Positions 1 to 8,286 of a stretch of DNA of 64,000 nucleotides are shown here, piece by piece (the first letter of the stretch is position 1; each line of letters starts with the position of its first letter). The stretch is from Nitrobacter hamburgensis X14 (GTDB lineage: Bacteria > Pseudomonadota > Alphaproteobacteria > Rhizobiales > Xanthobacteraceae): contig NC_007964.1 of NCBI RefSeq assembly GCF_000013885.1, positions 3,396,001 through 3,460,000 of the forward strand, in the 5' to 3' direction. The notes under the pieces are model-generated. The model had not been told where the DNA came from and did no database searches. It worked only from the letters and a program-made list of their open reading frames with translations. The position numbers and the translations under genes were made by a program.

Positions 1-49
1 ACGAAAAGCTCGGGGCCGCGCTCACCGACAAGGTAGGGCTTGGCGCGCA
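1..49 (-). pseudogene. Phage tail tape-measure protein fragment, interrupted by an insertion sequence
   Basis: Read on the minus strand, this edge encodes RAKPYLVGERGPELFV in one open frame. K-P-Y-L-V-G-E-R-G-P-E-L-F is a signature of phage tail tape-measure / minor tail proteins, which set tail length. The frame is cut at base 49, exactly where the chimeric insertion sequence begins at base 50. The rest of the gene would lie to the left, outside the window. Only 16 codons are visible, so the call rests on one motif, but the motif is quite specific. It implies a prophage or prophage remnant at this edge. Confidence 0.5.
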
Positions 50-109
50 TGTCTGCCGTCAGCGCCCATGAGACAAATTGAGGGACTTTCCGGAGGGAGG
101 ATTTCTGGT

Positions 110-1123
110 TCATCGTAGCCGCAAGGAGCGCAGATGAAACAGAAATCCGGGCCGGGCAAAGTGCCGGCAGAACGAGTGCTGAAGGACATCCGACGTCAGA
201 CCCGCCGGCAGTACTCGGCGGAAGAGAAGATCCGCATTGTGCTGGAGGGGCTGCGCGGCGAGGAGAACATCTCCCCGAGCACCGTGAACGAGCAGGCTAC
301 GCAGATGCTGGTTGCCCCGCTTTGAGATACCCATCAGCGTAGTGCGATCGCCGCTGGAGAACTGTCGTGGCACGAGGCCAACCCAGGCGGCGAGATGGCG
401 ACCGTTCTTGAACTCGGCGCCGTCACCGATCGCCGCAACGATGGCTGTGGCGGTCTTCGGACCGACACCCTTGATCTTGGCAATCCTCTGACAAGGCTCG
501 CTGCTGTGGAAGACGCGATCGATCTTCTGGTCGAACAGCCCGATCCGGCGGTCGAGATCGCGCATAAGATCATAGAGTTCGGCAATCGCTTCGCGCGCCA
601 TTGGCGTCAGGTCATTCTTCAGGTCGGACAGAAACTCTGGAATCAACCGCCTGGCACGCGTGATTGACTTTGCCATGGCAAAACCGCGGTCGAGCAGAAG
701 ACCGCGGATCTGGCTGACCACGGCAGTGCGATGATTGACCATGCGTTGGCGAGCGCGATGCAGAGCCTGGATATCCTGCTGCTCGACCGTCTTCTTCGGG
801 ACGAGCGGGATGTGCGGTTGGCGTGCGGCGGTGCAGATCGCTTCAGCGTCGTTGCCGTCGTTCTTCTGCCGGCGCACAAAGGGCTTCACATATTGCGGGC
901 TGATGATCTTCACCCGGTGGCCAAGTGCCTCAAACTTACGAGCCCAGCAGAACGCGCCCGTGCATGCTTCGACCACGATCGTGCAGCGCTCGACCTGTGC
1001 AATAATGTCGAGAAGCTGATCGCGCATTACACGCCGCTTCAGCACGACGCTGCCATGATGATTGACCCCGTGAAGTTGAAACACGTTTTTGGCGATATCG
1101 ATACCGAGCGTCTCGACGGTCAT
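110..1123 (-). pseudogene. IS110-family transposase, C-terminally truncated and fused to antisense IS3 sequence
   Basis: IS110 transposases are DEDD (RuvC-like) enzymes with a C-terminal catalytic serine domain. The N-terminus is intact (GIDIAKNVF, VEACTGA, KNDGNDAEAI), as is the transposase_20 part (IKGVGPKTATAI, SSGDRTTLMGISKRGNQHLR). An AGGAAGGAGAG ribosome-binding site precedes the ATG at 1123. After LLVHGAR (about base 277) homology stops. The last ~57 codons are the antisense of the IS3 orfA and include no family sequence, so the usual C-terminal ~55 residues are missing. Probably inactive. Confidence 0.8.
134..271 (+). pseudogene. IS3-family transposase OrfA, first half only
   Basis: The frame begins MKQKSGPGKVPAERVLKDIR and carries the HTH lead-in YSAEEKIRIVLEGLRGEENI, typical of IS3-family OrfA (normally ~100 residues; binds the terminal repeats). 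After about 46 residues the family sequence stops where the IS110 fragment begins. The remaining residues to a stop at 325 are read from the opposite strand of the IS110 gene. The second HTH helix and the leucine zipper are lost. Confidence 0.75.
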
Positions 1124-1191
1124 TGTAGCTCTCCTTCCTCTTCCAGGCTCTCAGCCTGAATGGTCGAGGGAGAGCCGTCCATCCCATTAGA

Positions 1192-2058
1192 TGGTACGAT
1201 CGCTACCGCGCGGGCGGCATTGAGGCGTTGGCCGATCATCGGTCGAGGCCGAACCGGGTCTGGAATCGCATCCCCGACGATGTGCGGGGCCAGATCATTG
1301 GACTGGCGCTGGAGCTCCCCGAGCTGTCCCCGCGAGAACTGGCGGTGCGCTTTACCGATGAGCGAAAGTACTTTGTCTCCGAGGCTTCGGTCTATCGGCT
1401 GCTGAAGGCGCACGATCTCATCACCAGCCCGGCTTATGTGGTGATCAAGGCGGCGAACGAGTTCAAGGACAAGACCACCGCCATCAATCAGCTCTGGCAG
1501 ACCGACTTCACCTATCTCAAGATCACCGGCTGGGGCTGGTACTATCTGTCGACCGTGCTGGACGACTTCTCGCGCTACATCGTGGCCTGGCGGCTCGGCC
1601 CCACCATGTGCGCTTCCGACGTCACGGCGACGCTGGACCAGGCGCTCGCGGCCTCGGGGCTGGACCACATCAATGGAAAGCAGCGGCCGCGGCTTCTCAG
1701 CGACAACGGATCGAGTTACGCGGCGGACGACCTGGCCAAGTGGCTCGAGAGCAAAGGCATGCAGCACGTGCGCGGCGCGCCGTATCATCCCCAGACCCAA
1801 GGCAAGATCGAGCGCTGGCATCAGACCTTGAAGAACCGCATCCTGCTCGAGAACTATTACCTGCCTGGCGATCTCGAGCGGCAGGTCGGCGCCTTCGTCG
1901 AGCACTACAATCACGACCGCTATCATGAAAGCATCGACAATCTGGCCCCGGCTGACGTCTACTTCGGCAGGTCCGAGACCATCCTCGCAGAACGTCAGCG
2001 CATCAAACGCGATACCATCGCAAACCGTCGCTTGCAGCATCGACTGCAGGCCGCTTAA
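1192..2058 (+). pseudogene. IS3-family transposase OrfB (DDE integrase), N-terminally truncated
   Basis: Homology starts at WYDRYRAGGIEALADHRSRP, directly after the IS110 fragment, and continues to the normal C-terminus RRLQHRLQAA. The rve integrase core is complete: WQTDFTYLKI (first D), LLSDNGSSY (second D) and QGKIERWHQTLKNRI (E). About 35 N-terminal residues of a normal OrfB are missing, and so is the frameshift join to OrfA. A TTG at 1228 could start a 276-residue protein, so a truncated catalytic product is conceivable but DNA binding would be impaired. Confidence 0.8.
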
Positions 2059-2131
2059 ACTCTAACCCTGATGAGCCAGAGCCGCCCTTCTCAAAATCCC
2101 TGATCAGTCTCAAATCATCTGACGACGGACA

Positions 2132-2530
2132 AGCGTGACCCCTAAACTTGGATCGGAACGGCAGACGTCCGCTTTGGTCCGCATAACGGACTGAAGTCGG
2201 ACGTGGTCCCATGTCCGAAAAGTGCCAAAAGGCTGAAAGGTTCGTACTGAGTAAATGTTCTCCGCTCTTTTTCTCACAGCGTAGTGGCTTGTGCTTCTTC
2301 TGGGGCATTCCAATGTCCTCTCTAACGGCTAATAGCCTAATTCAGGGAGGACCACTTTTCAGGGGGCAGACCAACGGGGTGCATGACTGCAATCCTTGTA
2401 ATCTTGGTGTAAGTTACGCCTGATAAATCATGACCATGGGCTCGGCGGGTAGCGCCGAAGGCGTAAAAAACAATTGACCGGATATTGATGTTAGTTTTTC
2501 GGCGGATTTGCTGACGGCGAAGATCGGCCA
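2132..2530. other. Intergenic stretch without a recognisable gene
   Basis: About 400 bases between the chimeric element and an IS3 orfA relic. It contains no convincing coding frame. An AT-richer patch (CTCCGCTCTTTTTCTCACAG and following) and several short open frames are present, but none shows a ribosome-binding site or family motif. Probably debris from earlier insertions. Confidence 0.4.
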
Positions 2531-2797
2531 ATGAGACGGGAACTGTTTGAGCGGATTGTCGAGCTTTTGAAGCAGGCGGAGTTGGGCCTGCCGGTGGCCG
2601 ATTTAATCAGCAAGGCAGGGATATCAGAGCAGGCCTTCTACTTGTGGAAGACGCAATACGGCGGATCGGGATCGGACCAGGTCCGGGAGTTCACGCAGAG
2701 GAAAATGCGCGGCTCAAGAAGCTTCTGGTAGATCTCAGCCTGGACAATGCGGTGCTGCAAGACGATCTGTCAAAAAAGCTTCCTAGCTCGCGCTGAT
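2531..2797 (+). pseudogene. IS3-family transposase OrfA, frameshifted
   Basis: The first part reads as an OrfA HTH: LFERIVELLKQAELGLPVAD, then KAGISEQAFYLWKTQYGG. Near base 2700 the family sequence moves to another frame, reading EENARLKKLLVDLSLDNAVL and then DDLSKK, the usual leucine-zipper tail of this OrfA type. The original frame stops at 2731. A single frameshift therefore broke the gene. It belongs to a different IS3 subgroup from the chimeric element. The following bases may hold the start of its lost orfB. Confidence 0.7.
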
Positions 2798-2957
2798 GAA
2801 GCAAGGTTGTCGCCTACCGGCTGCGGGCCGCGCGGTGGCCGGTTATTATGGAGATATGTTCCGCGTCACAATGTGGACGCACAAGTCCACACTTCCAAGG
2901 AGTGGAAGGAGATGTGCTTTGTTTAAGCTCGAATCAAACTCGACGACTTCGGGTGCT

Positions 2958-3176
2958 ATGCCGCGCTACTACTTCCACGTCGTAGGACAGGCGGACCTTC
3001 GTGATCGCTTTGGACTGATACGCTGCGACGATGCCGCTGCGATCGCTTGGGCGCAAAATGTCGCTGATGGATTACAGAAACGCGGTGCATCAGCCTCTGT
3101 TGTGGTTATAGTGCATGAGGACGGTCGGGAGATTGCACGGATTCCAGCTCTTCATGCTCTTGAGCCACTTGGCTAG
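2958..3176 (+). CDS. DUF6894-type small protein, 3' end possibly altered
   Basis: A 72-residue protein starting MPRYYFHVVGQADLRDRFGL, the hallmark opening of DUF6894 proteins, which are small, of unknown function and common in Hyphomicrobiales, often next to mobile elements. The core (D..A...A......L.......VVVIVHEDGREIARIPALH) is intact. The ATG at 2958 was chosen because family homology begins there, although the frame is open upstream. The last ~9 codons overlap a relic of IS3 integrase sequence on the other strand (3148-3215), so the original C-terminus may have been replaced. Function unknown. Confidence 0.5.
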   Translation: MPRYYFHVVGQADLRDRFGLIRCDDAAAIAWAQNVADGLQKRGASASVVVIVHEDGREIARIPALHALEPLG

Positions 3177-3215
3177 GTCGTCCGCCACATAGAAGCCGCG
3201 GTCGCTACACAGTGA
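3148..3215 (-). pseudogene. Short IS3 integrase relic
   Basis: On the minus strand these bases read approximately CSDRGFYVADDLAKWLKS, matching the second-aspartate region of OrfB in the chimeric element (LLSDNGSSYAADDLAKWLES at the corresponding site). About 22 codons remain. It sits across the 3' end of the DUF6894 gene and marks an old, mostly deleted insertion. Confidence 0.5.
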
Positions 3216-3536
3216 ACCGTCCCGGGTTTTGCCGGAGGCTCCATGTGTGGATGTATATGGACCCCGCCCGATTGCAACAGGTTGGACGGATCAGGATCAC
3301 AGGTCACAACTGCTGACGTATATCCGGCTTCCTGATGCGGCTTGACCAATCTTCGCCGCGAGCCTCGATGGATTTTCGCCCGCTTCCACCTCAATGCCCC
3401 GGAGGCATTGGCTAAGCCATGCCGGTCCACACATCAGGTTCGGGAAGCGACGTGGTGACTGTTTCGCCATCTCCTGCCATTTGCTGCAATTGCTGGGGTG
3501 AAACCTCCTTCTCTTTCTTCCGTTTGCGGCTTTGCC
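3216..3536. other. Non-coding flank of the IS110 element
   Basis: About 320 bases downstream of the IS110 transposase. No supported gene. Probably includes the IS110 right end and degenerate insertion-sequence material. IS110 elements have no or very short terminal repeats, so the boundary cannot be set by eye. Confidence 0.35.
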
Positions 3537-4568
3537 TCAGGCTACCGTCACTGACATCGCCGGTTCGTAGGATGCATTGCCGGAAAGCATGGCCCACACG
3601 ATGCGGGCATTCTTGTTGGCGAGCGCGACAGCCGCAACATTGGGATGTCGCCGCTGCCGCAATTTGCCGAGCCAGAGGCTTCGAGGATCTTGTTTGCCGC
3701 CGGCTCGACCCAAAGCGGCGCGAGCGCCATGGATCATCAGGGTGCGTAAATAACGGTCGCCGCGCTTGCTGATGCCGAACAAACGAACTCGCCCTCCACT
3801 CGATCGCTGCTTCGGCACCAAGCCCAGCCATGCGGCAAACTGGCGGCCATTTCTGAAGCACGTTCTGTCCCCCACGGCAGCAATCAATGCCGTCGCCGTC
3901 ACAGGGCCAATACCTTCGATTTTGCCCAAGCGCTGGCATTGCTCGCTGTTGCGGAAGATTTCCCGTATCCGTCGATCATAGGATGTTATTCGCTGATCGA
4001 GTTCAGCCATCTCGACTTGCAATTCCCGCATGAGCGACCGAACCAGGTCGCTGAGCCCGTCATCGCTGCTCCCGACAATATTCGCGAGGCCGCGTCGTAA
4101 CTGCGTAATGTCACGGGCGATGACAATTCCATGCTCGGAAAGAAGACCGCGAATCTGATTGACGAGCCTGACCCGGTCCGCGACTAGACGCCGGCGAATG
4201 CGATGAACGGCTTGCACCGCCAACTGATCCACCGATTTCGGCGGCACGAAGCGCATTGATGGTCGGCCGACGGCTTCACATATGGCTTCCGCGTCGTTTC
4301 GGTCGTTTTTGTTGGATTTCACGTACGGTGTCACGAACTGCGGGCTGATCAACCGCACTTGGTGGCCGAACTCAGTGAGCACTCTTGTCCAGTAATGCGC
4401 ACCGTTCGAGGCTTCCATGCCGACCAGGCACGGTGGCAAGTTGGCAAAGAAGTGGGCTCCCGCATTGCGACGCAGCGTCTTGCGCACGACGACTTTCCCG
4501 TGGCTGTCGACGCCATGAACCTCAAACACGTATTTCGCAAGATCCAGACCTATCCGAACGACCTGCAT
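3537..4568 (-). CDS. IS110-family transposase, apparently intact
   Basis: A 343-residue DEDD transposase. The ATG at 4568 follows a strong AAGGAGGAT ribosome-binding site, although the frame is open further upstream. RuvC-like part: IGLDLAKYVFEVHGV, VGMEASNGAHYW, KSNKNDRNDAEAI. C-terminal part: IEGIGPVTATALIAAVGD, GLVPKQRSSGGRVRLFGISK with the conserved serine pair, and an intact tail VALANKNARIVWAMLSG. Length fits the family (about 310-400). It differs clearly from the IS110 fragment in the chimeric element. It lies between the two chimeric copies. Confidence 0.88.
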   Translation of the reverse strand: MQVVRIGLDLAKYVFEVHGVDSHGKVVVRKTLRRNAGAHFFANLPPCLVGMEASNGAHYWTRVLTEFGHQVRLISPQFVTPYVKSNKNDRNDAEAICEAVGRPSMRFVPPKSVDQLAVQAVHRIRRRLVADRVRLVNQIRGLLSEHGIVIARDITQLRRGLANIVGSSDDGLSDLVRSLMRELQVEMAELDQRITSYDRRIREIFRNSEQCQRLGKIEGIGPVTATALIAAVGDRTCFRNGRQFAAWLGLVPKQRSSGGRVRLFGISKRGDRYLRTLMIHGARAALGRAGGKQDPRSLWLGKLRQRRHPNVAAVALANKNARIVWAMLSGNASYEPAMSVTVA

Positions 4569-4927
4569 GACATCCTCCTTCATCGCAGTTAACGCTCGAG
4601 ATTCCACCTCGCCGCGAGGGCGGGGTCCATACCATTGCCCCGTTTCATGCAAGCTCTTTTTCGATCGTTTCCGGCATGTGATTGGGTGGGATCATGTGTC
4701 AGGCCTCAAATCACGGCGTGAACCATAGCCGTAGGCCGTCATGGAGATACGCGGATTAGGAGCAAATCAACTCGACGAGCTCGTAGCTCTTGGAGCCTCT
4801 GTGCTTTTCCTAATCTGTGAATCGGCACAGGGGTCAGATCGATCCAAGTGTCGGCAGCAACGCCATAAAGACAATCGAAAAAAAGCCGATCGGAGTGGGG
4901 TCACGACCGGCGCCGATCGTGACCGGT
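4569..4927. other. Upstream flank of the IS110 gene and pre-insertion target sequence
   Basis: About 360 bases between the IS110 start and the second chimeric element. The first part is presumably the IS110 left end and promoter. The rest shows no supported gene. The last ten bases (CGTGACCGGT) are repeated directly after the second chimeric element. Confidence 0.4.
4918..4927 (+). repeat. Direct repeat flanking chimeric element copy 2, left
   Basis: CGTGACCGGT occurs immediately before the element (TGTCCG...) and again immediately after it (...CAGACA) at 7010-7019. It looks like a target-site duplication, though 10 bases is longer than the 3-5 usual for IS3 elements. Confidence 0.6.
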
Positions 4928-5000
4928 TGTCCGTCGTCAGATGATTTGAGACTGATCAGGGATTTTGAGAAGGGCGGCTCTGGCTCATCAGGGTTAGAGT

Positions 5001-5867
5001 TTAAGCGGCCTGCAGTCGATGCTGCAAGCGACGGTTTGCGATGGTATCGCGTTTGATGCGCTGACGTTCTGCGAGGATGGTCTCGGACCTGCCGAAGTAG
5101 ACGTCAGCCGGGGCCAGATTGTCGATGCTTTCATGATAGCGGTCGTGATTGTAGTGCTCGACGAAGGCGCCGACCTGCCGCTCGAGATCGCCAGGCAGGT
5201 AATAGTTCTCGAGCAGGATGCGGTTCTTCAAGGTCTGATGCCAGCGCTCGATCTTGCCTTGGGTCTGGGGATGATACGGCGCGCCGCGCACGTGCTGCAT
5301 GCCTTTGCTCTCGAGCCACTTGGCCAGGTCGTCCGCCGCGTAACTCGATCCGTTGTCGCTGAGAAGCCGCGGCCGCTGCTTTCCATTGATGTGGTCCAGC
5401 CCCGAGGCCGCGAGCGCCTGGTCCAGCGTCGCCGTGACGTCGGAAGCGCACATGGTGGGGCCGAGCCGCCAGGCCACGATGTAGCGCGAGAAGTCGTCCA
5501 GCACGGTCGACAGATAGTACCAGCCCCAGCCGGTGATCTTGAGATAGGTGAAGTCGGTCTGCCAGAGCTGATTGATGGCGGTGGTCTTGTCCTTGAACTC
5601 GTTCGCCGCCTTGATCACCACATAAGCCGGGCTGGTGATGAGATCGTGCGCCTTCAGCAGCCGATAGACCGAAGCCTCGGAGACAAAGTACTTTCGCTCA
5701 TCGGTAAAGCGCACCGCCAGTTCTCGCGGGGACAGCTCGGGGAGCTCCAGCGCCAGTCCAATGATCTGGCCCCGCACATCGTCGGGGATGCGATTCCAGA
5801 CCCGGTTCGGCCTCGACCGATGATCGGCCAACGCCTCAATGCCGCCCGCGCGGTAGCGATCGTACCA
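5001..5867 (-). pseudogene. IS3-family OrfB, N-terminally truncated (copy 2)
   Basis: Identical in translation to the OrfB relic at 1192-2058: complete DDE core (WQTDFTYLKI, LLSDNGSSY, QGKIERWHQTLKN) and C-terminus RRLQHRLQAA, but lacking the first ~35 residues because of the IS110 replacement. A possible TTG start lies at 5831. Confidence 0.8.
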
Positions 5868-5935
5868 TCTAATGGGATGGACGGCTCTCCCTCGACCATT
5901 CAGGCTGAGAGCCTGGAAGAGGAAGGAGAGCTACA

Positions 5936-6949
5936 ATGACCGTCGAGACGCTCGGTATCGATATCGCCAAAAACGTGTTTCAACTTCACGGGGTCAATCA
6001 TCATGGCAGCGTCGTGCTGAAGCGGCGTGTAATGCGCGATCAGCTTCTCGACATTATTGCACAGGTCGAGCGCTGCACGATCGTGGTCGAAGCATGCACG
6101 GGCGCGTTCTGCTGGGCTCGTAAGTTTGAGGCACTTGGCCACCGGGTGAAGATCATCAGCCCGCAATATGTGAAGCCCTTTGTGCGCCGGCAGAAGAACG
6201 ACGGCAACGACGCTGAAGCGATCTGCACCGCCGCACGCCAACCGCACATCCCGCTCGTCCCGAAGAAGACGGTCGAGCAGCAGGATATCCAGGCTCTGCA
6301 TCGCGCTCGCCAACGCATGGTCAATCATCGCACTGCCGTGGTCAGCCAGATCCGCGGTCTTCTGCTCGACCGCGGTTTTGCCATGGCAAAGTCAATCACG
6401 CGTGCCAGGCGGTTGATTCCAGAGTTTCTGTCCGACCTGAAGAATGACCTGACGCCAATGGCGCGCGAAGCGATTGCCGAACTCTATGATCTTATGCGCG
6501 ATCTCGACCGCCGGATCGGGCTGTTCGACCAGAAGATCGATCGCGTCTTCCACAGCAGCGAGCCTTGTCAGAGGATTGCCAAGATCAAGGGTGTCGGTCC
6601 GAAGACCGCCACAGCCATCGTTGCGGCGATCGGTGACGGCGCCGAGTTCAAGAACGGTCGCCATCTCGCCGCCTGGGTTGGCCTCGTGCCACGACAGTTC
6701 TCCAGCGGCGATCGCACTACGCTGATGGGTATCTCAAAGCGGGGCAACCAGCATCTGCGTAGCCTGCTCGTTCACGGTGCTCGGGGAGATGTTCTCCTCG
6801 CCGCGCAGCCCCTCCAGCACAATGCGGATCTTCTCTTCCGCCGAGTACTGCCGGCGGGTCTGACGTCGGATGTCCTTCAGCACTCGTTCTGCCGGCACTT
6901 TGCCCGGCCCGGATTTCTGTTTCATCTGCGCTCCTTGCGGCTACGATGA
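5936..6949 (+). pseudogene. IS110-family transposase, truncated and fused to antisense OrfA (copy 2)
   Basis: Same protein as the minus-strand relic at 110-1123. True IS110 sequence runs from the ATG at 5936 to LLVHGAR near 6782. After that the frame continues through the antisense of IS3 orfA. The ribosome-binding site GGAAGGAGAGC precedes the start. The C-terminal end of the catalytic domain is missing. Confidence 0.8.
6788..6925 (-). pseudogene. IS3-family OrfA, first half only (copy 2)
   Basis: Mirror copy of 134-271, with the same 46 family residues (MKQKSGPGKVP to LRGEENI) before the switch into IS110 sequence. Confidence 0.75.
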
Positions 6950-7009
6950 ACCAGAAATCCTCCCTCCGGAAAGTCCCTCAATTTGTCTCATGGGCGCTGA
7001 CGGCAGACA

Positions 7010-7019
7010 CGTGACCGGT
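7010..7019 (+). repeat. Direct repeat flanking chimeric element copy 2, right
   Basis: Second copy of CGTGACCGGT, directly abutting the end of the element. Pairs with 4918-4927. Confidence 0.6.
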
Positions 7020-7035
7020 GTGTGTACCGGAAAAC

Positions 7036-7473
7036 TTAAACACGGGCGTAGCGGTGATGAAGGCCGCCCAGGATGGCGCGTGAACTGATCACGCCGGTTC
7101 GCTGAACCGGGCAAGAAACCGGCGCATCCTTGTTCAAAGATCGATGCGTTCTGACGCTATTGTAATAGTCGGCGTAGGATTGCAGGGCTCGACGCAGATG
7201 CACCTCGCCCAAGATAATGATGTGGTCCACACACTCACGCCGGATCGATCCGATCAACCGTTCGGCAAAGCCATTCTACCAGGGCGAAGCTGGTGCGGTG
7301 GGCCTGTCCCGGATGCCCATGGCGCGCAATCGGCGGGTGACAACCGCGCCATAGATTTGGTCGCGATCGCGGATCAGGTAGTGCGGAGCCTCATCCCAAG
7401 GAAAGGCCTGGGTGATCTGACGCGCAATTCACTCTGCTGTCGGATTTGTTGTGACGTTGATCCAGACTGCGTG
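7036..7473 (-). pseudogene. IS3-type transposase C-terminal fragment with an in-frame amber stop
   Basis: The minus-strand frame reads HAVWINVTTNPTAEWIARQ, then YLIRDRDQIYG, and, after a TAG at 7276-7278 where a glutamine codon is expected (SPW-stop-NGFAERLIGSIR), continues to RTHRSLNKDAPV and the end LHHRYARV. This is the C-terminal part of an rve-type integrase, including the region of the second D and the E (NGFAERLIGSIRRE). The N-terminal half is absent, as an IS21-like end begins at 7475. It is both truncated and nonsense-mutated. Confidence 0.75.
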
Positions 7474-7474
7474 T

Positions 7475-7562
7475 TTCAGTAATTTCGAGACAGCGATTTC
7501 GGTAATTCGCGGACAGTGATTTCAGTAATTACGGGACAAGGATTCCGCTAATTCGCGGACAG
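7475..7562 (-). repeat. Four tandem 23-base repeats, IS21-like terminal repeats
   Basis: Four units start at 7475, 7498, 7521 and 7544, each of the form TTCRGTAATTCGCGGACAGYGAT with a few mismatches. IS21-family elements carry multiple copies of a sequence like TGTCCGCGAATTACCGAAATC at their ends as transposase-binding sites. Here the tip would point right (TGTCC at ~7560) and the body would lie left. The body has been replaced by the IS3-type fragment. Not a CRISPR: there are no spacers between the units. Confidence 0.55.
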
Positions 7563-7965
7563 CCACGGAAGGTTGGTTTTCGGGAACGCCGTTCGAGCAA
7601 TGTCCCCTCTCAAGCTGAGTTTGTGCGCTCGCATGGCGCGGCGCGGCTTACCAGAGCCTTGGTAACGGTCCTGAAGCTGGTTGCGGACTACAAGGCCGCC
7701 TCGGGGATTGGTCCAAAGAACGAAATTGCCTGAAGAACCTCAGGTCATTGGGTGGGCAGCCGCCCTAAAGAATATGCGAGAGCCAAAGTTTTTGGATGTT
7801 TTCGCTATTACGGGAAAGGCGTCATCGATCCAGTATTCTGGTCGATCCGGAGTATGTCGTCGCTGATGGTGAGTTCGTCCTTCTCAATTCCTATGGCGCG
7901 CAACAGATCGGCGCCCTTGTCGAGCGTTATAACCACGCGGCTCCGACAAAAAGGCTTGCGGCACC
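7563..7965. other. Region without a confident gene; possible coding relics
   Basis: Outside the IS21-like tip. Two short plus-strand stretches look gene-like but have no start or family match. One ends ...ADYKAASGIGPKNEIA near 7733. The other reads SSILVDPEYVVADGEFVLLN and then SYGAQQIGALVERYNHAAPT, ending with a TAA near 7967. They may be 3' remnants of genes cut by the insertions. Confidence 0.3.
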
Positions 7966-8286
7966 TTAACCAGAAAATTCAGTGGCGTTGCCGGCCAGAA
8001 GTTCTTTCAACTGACTGCGCATCAGCTCCGCCTTGTCATACCTAAGGGCAGCTATCGTGGTTTTATCGACTCTAATGACGATTTGATTGCCTGCGTTCAC
8101 GCACGAAATTTGGCCGGACGCGTTATCAATACCCGCAAGCGCCTTGCCCAACGCGGTTACCAACCTCTCAGATTCGTCCGAGTCCAATGTAATCGGTGAT
8201 CCGCCATCGATTGTAAGATCAATCGCGACGATGCCCTTTTCGGGTGCCTTCTCGGCAGAACGAGCACCAAGCGTCCAACTGCTCAT
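7966..8286 (-). CDS. Hypothetical protein, 106 residues
   Basis: Not recognised. The protein starts MSSWTLGARSAEKAPEKGIV and is soluble and acidic to neutral, with a pattern of alternating strands and helices (IVAIDLTIDGG, ERLVTALGKAL, IVIRVDKTT, LMRSQLKELLAG). The ATG at 8284-8286 was chosen because it overlaps the stop of the upstream gene as ATGA, a typical sign of translational coupling. An in-frame start 11 codons earlier would overlap the neighbour more. The gene forms a two-gene operon with 8283-8504. Confidence 0.5.
   Translation of the reverse strand: MSSWTLGARSAEKAPEKGIVAIDLTIDGGSPITLDSDESERLVTALGKALAGIDNASGQISCVNAGNQIVIRVDKTTIAALRYDKAELMRSQLKELLAGNATEFSG

Larger units (their letters stand above)
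50..2131 (+). mobile_element. Chimeric IS3-family element carrying an IS110 fragment, copy 1
   Basis: The element has imperfect terminal inverted repeats: TGTCTGCCGTCAG at the left and, read inward from the right, TGTCCGTCGTCAG. Inside are the first half of an IS3-type orfA (plus strand), about 0.9 kb of an IS110-type element (minus strand) and an N-terminally truncated IS3-type orfB (plus strand). About 300 bases of the IS3 core appear to have been replaced by the IS110 piece. Copy 2 at 4928-7009 mirrors it base for base (left position plus right position equals 7059). No direct repeat is seen at the flanks of this copy (ends GCGCA before, AGCGT after), so the flank may have been rearranged. 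Confidence 0.85.
4928..7009 (-). mobile_element. Chimeric IS3/IS110 element, copy 2 (inverted relative to copy 1)
   Basis: The reverse complement of bases 50-2131, with the same three coding relics translating identically. The ends are TGTCCGTCGTCAG at 4928 and CTGACGGCAGACA at 7009. A perfect 10-base direct repeat brackets it, so this unit, already chimeric, seems to have moved here as one piece, presumably by transposase supplied from an intact relative elsewhere. Its own OrfA and OrfB are truncated. Confidence 0.85.

Noticed and set aside
1120..2040. 306-codon minus-strand open frame over the IS3 orfB (and its mirror at 5019-5939)
   Set aside because: It is the antisense of a clear DDE transposase with no family motif and no ribosome-binding site; high GC keeps the frame open.
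50..7009. Composite transposon made of the two hybrid elements
   Set aside because: The outer flanks (GCGCA and CGTGA) are not direct repeats of each other, while copy 2 has its own direct repeat. Independent insertion explains the data better. No passenger gene of obvious benefit lies between.
7475..7562. Possible CRISPR array
   Set aside because: The four 23-base units are directly adjacent with no spacers, and no cas genes are near. They match the layout of IS21 terminal repeats.
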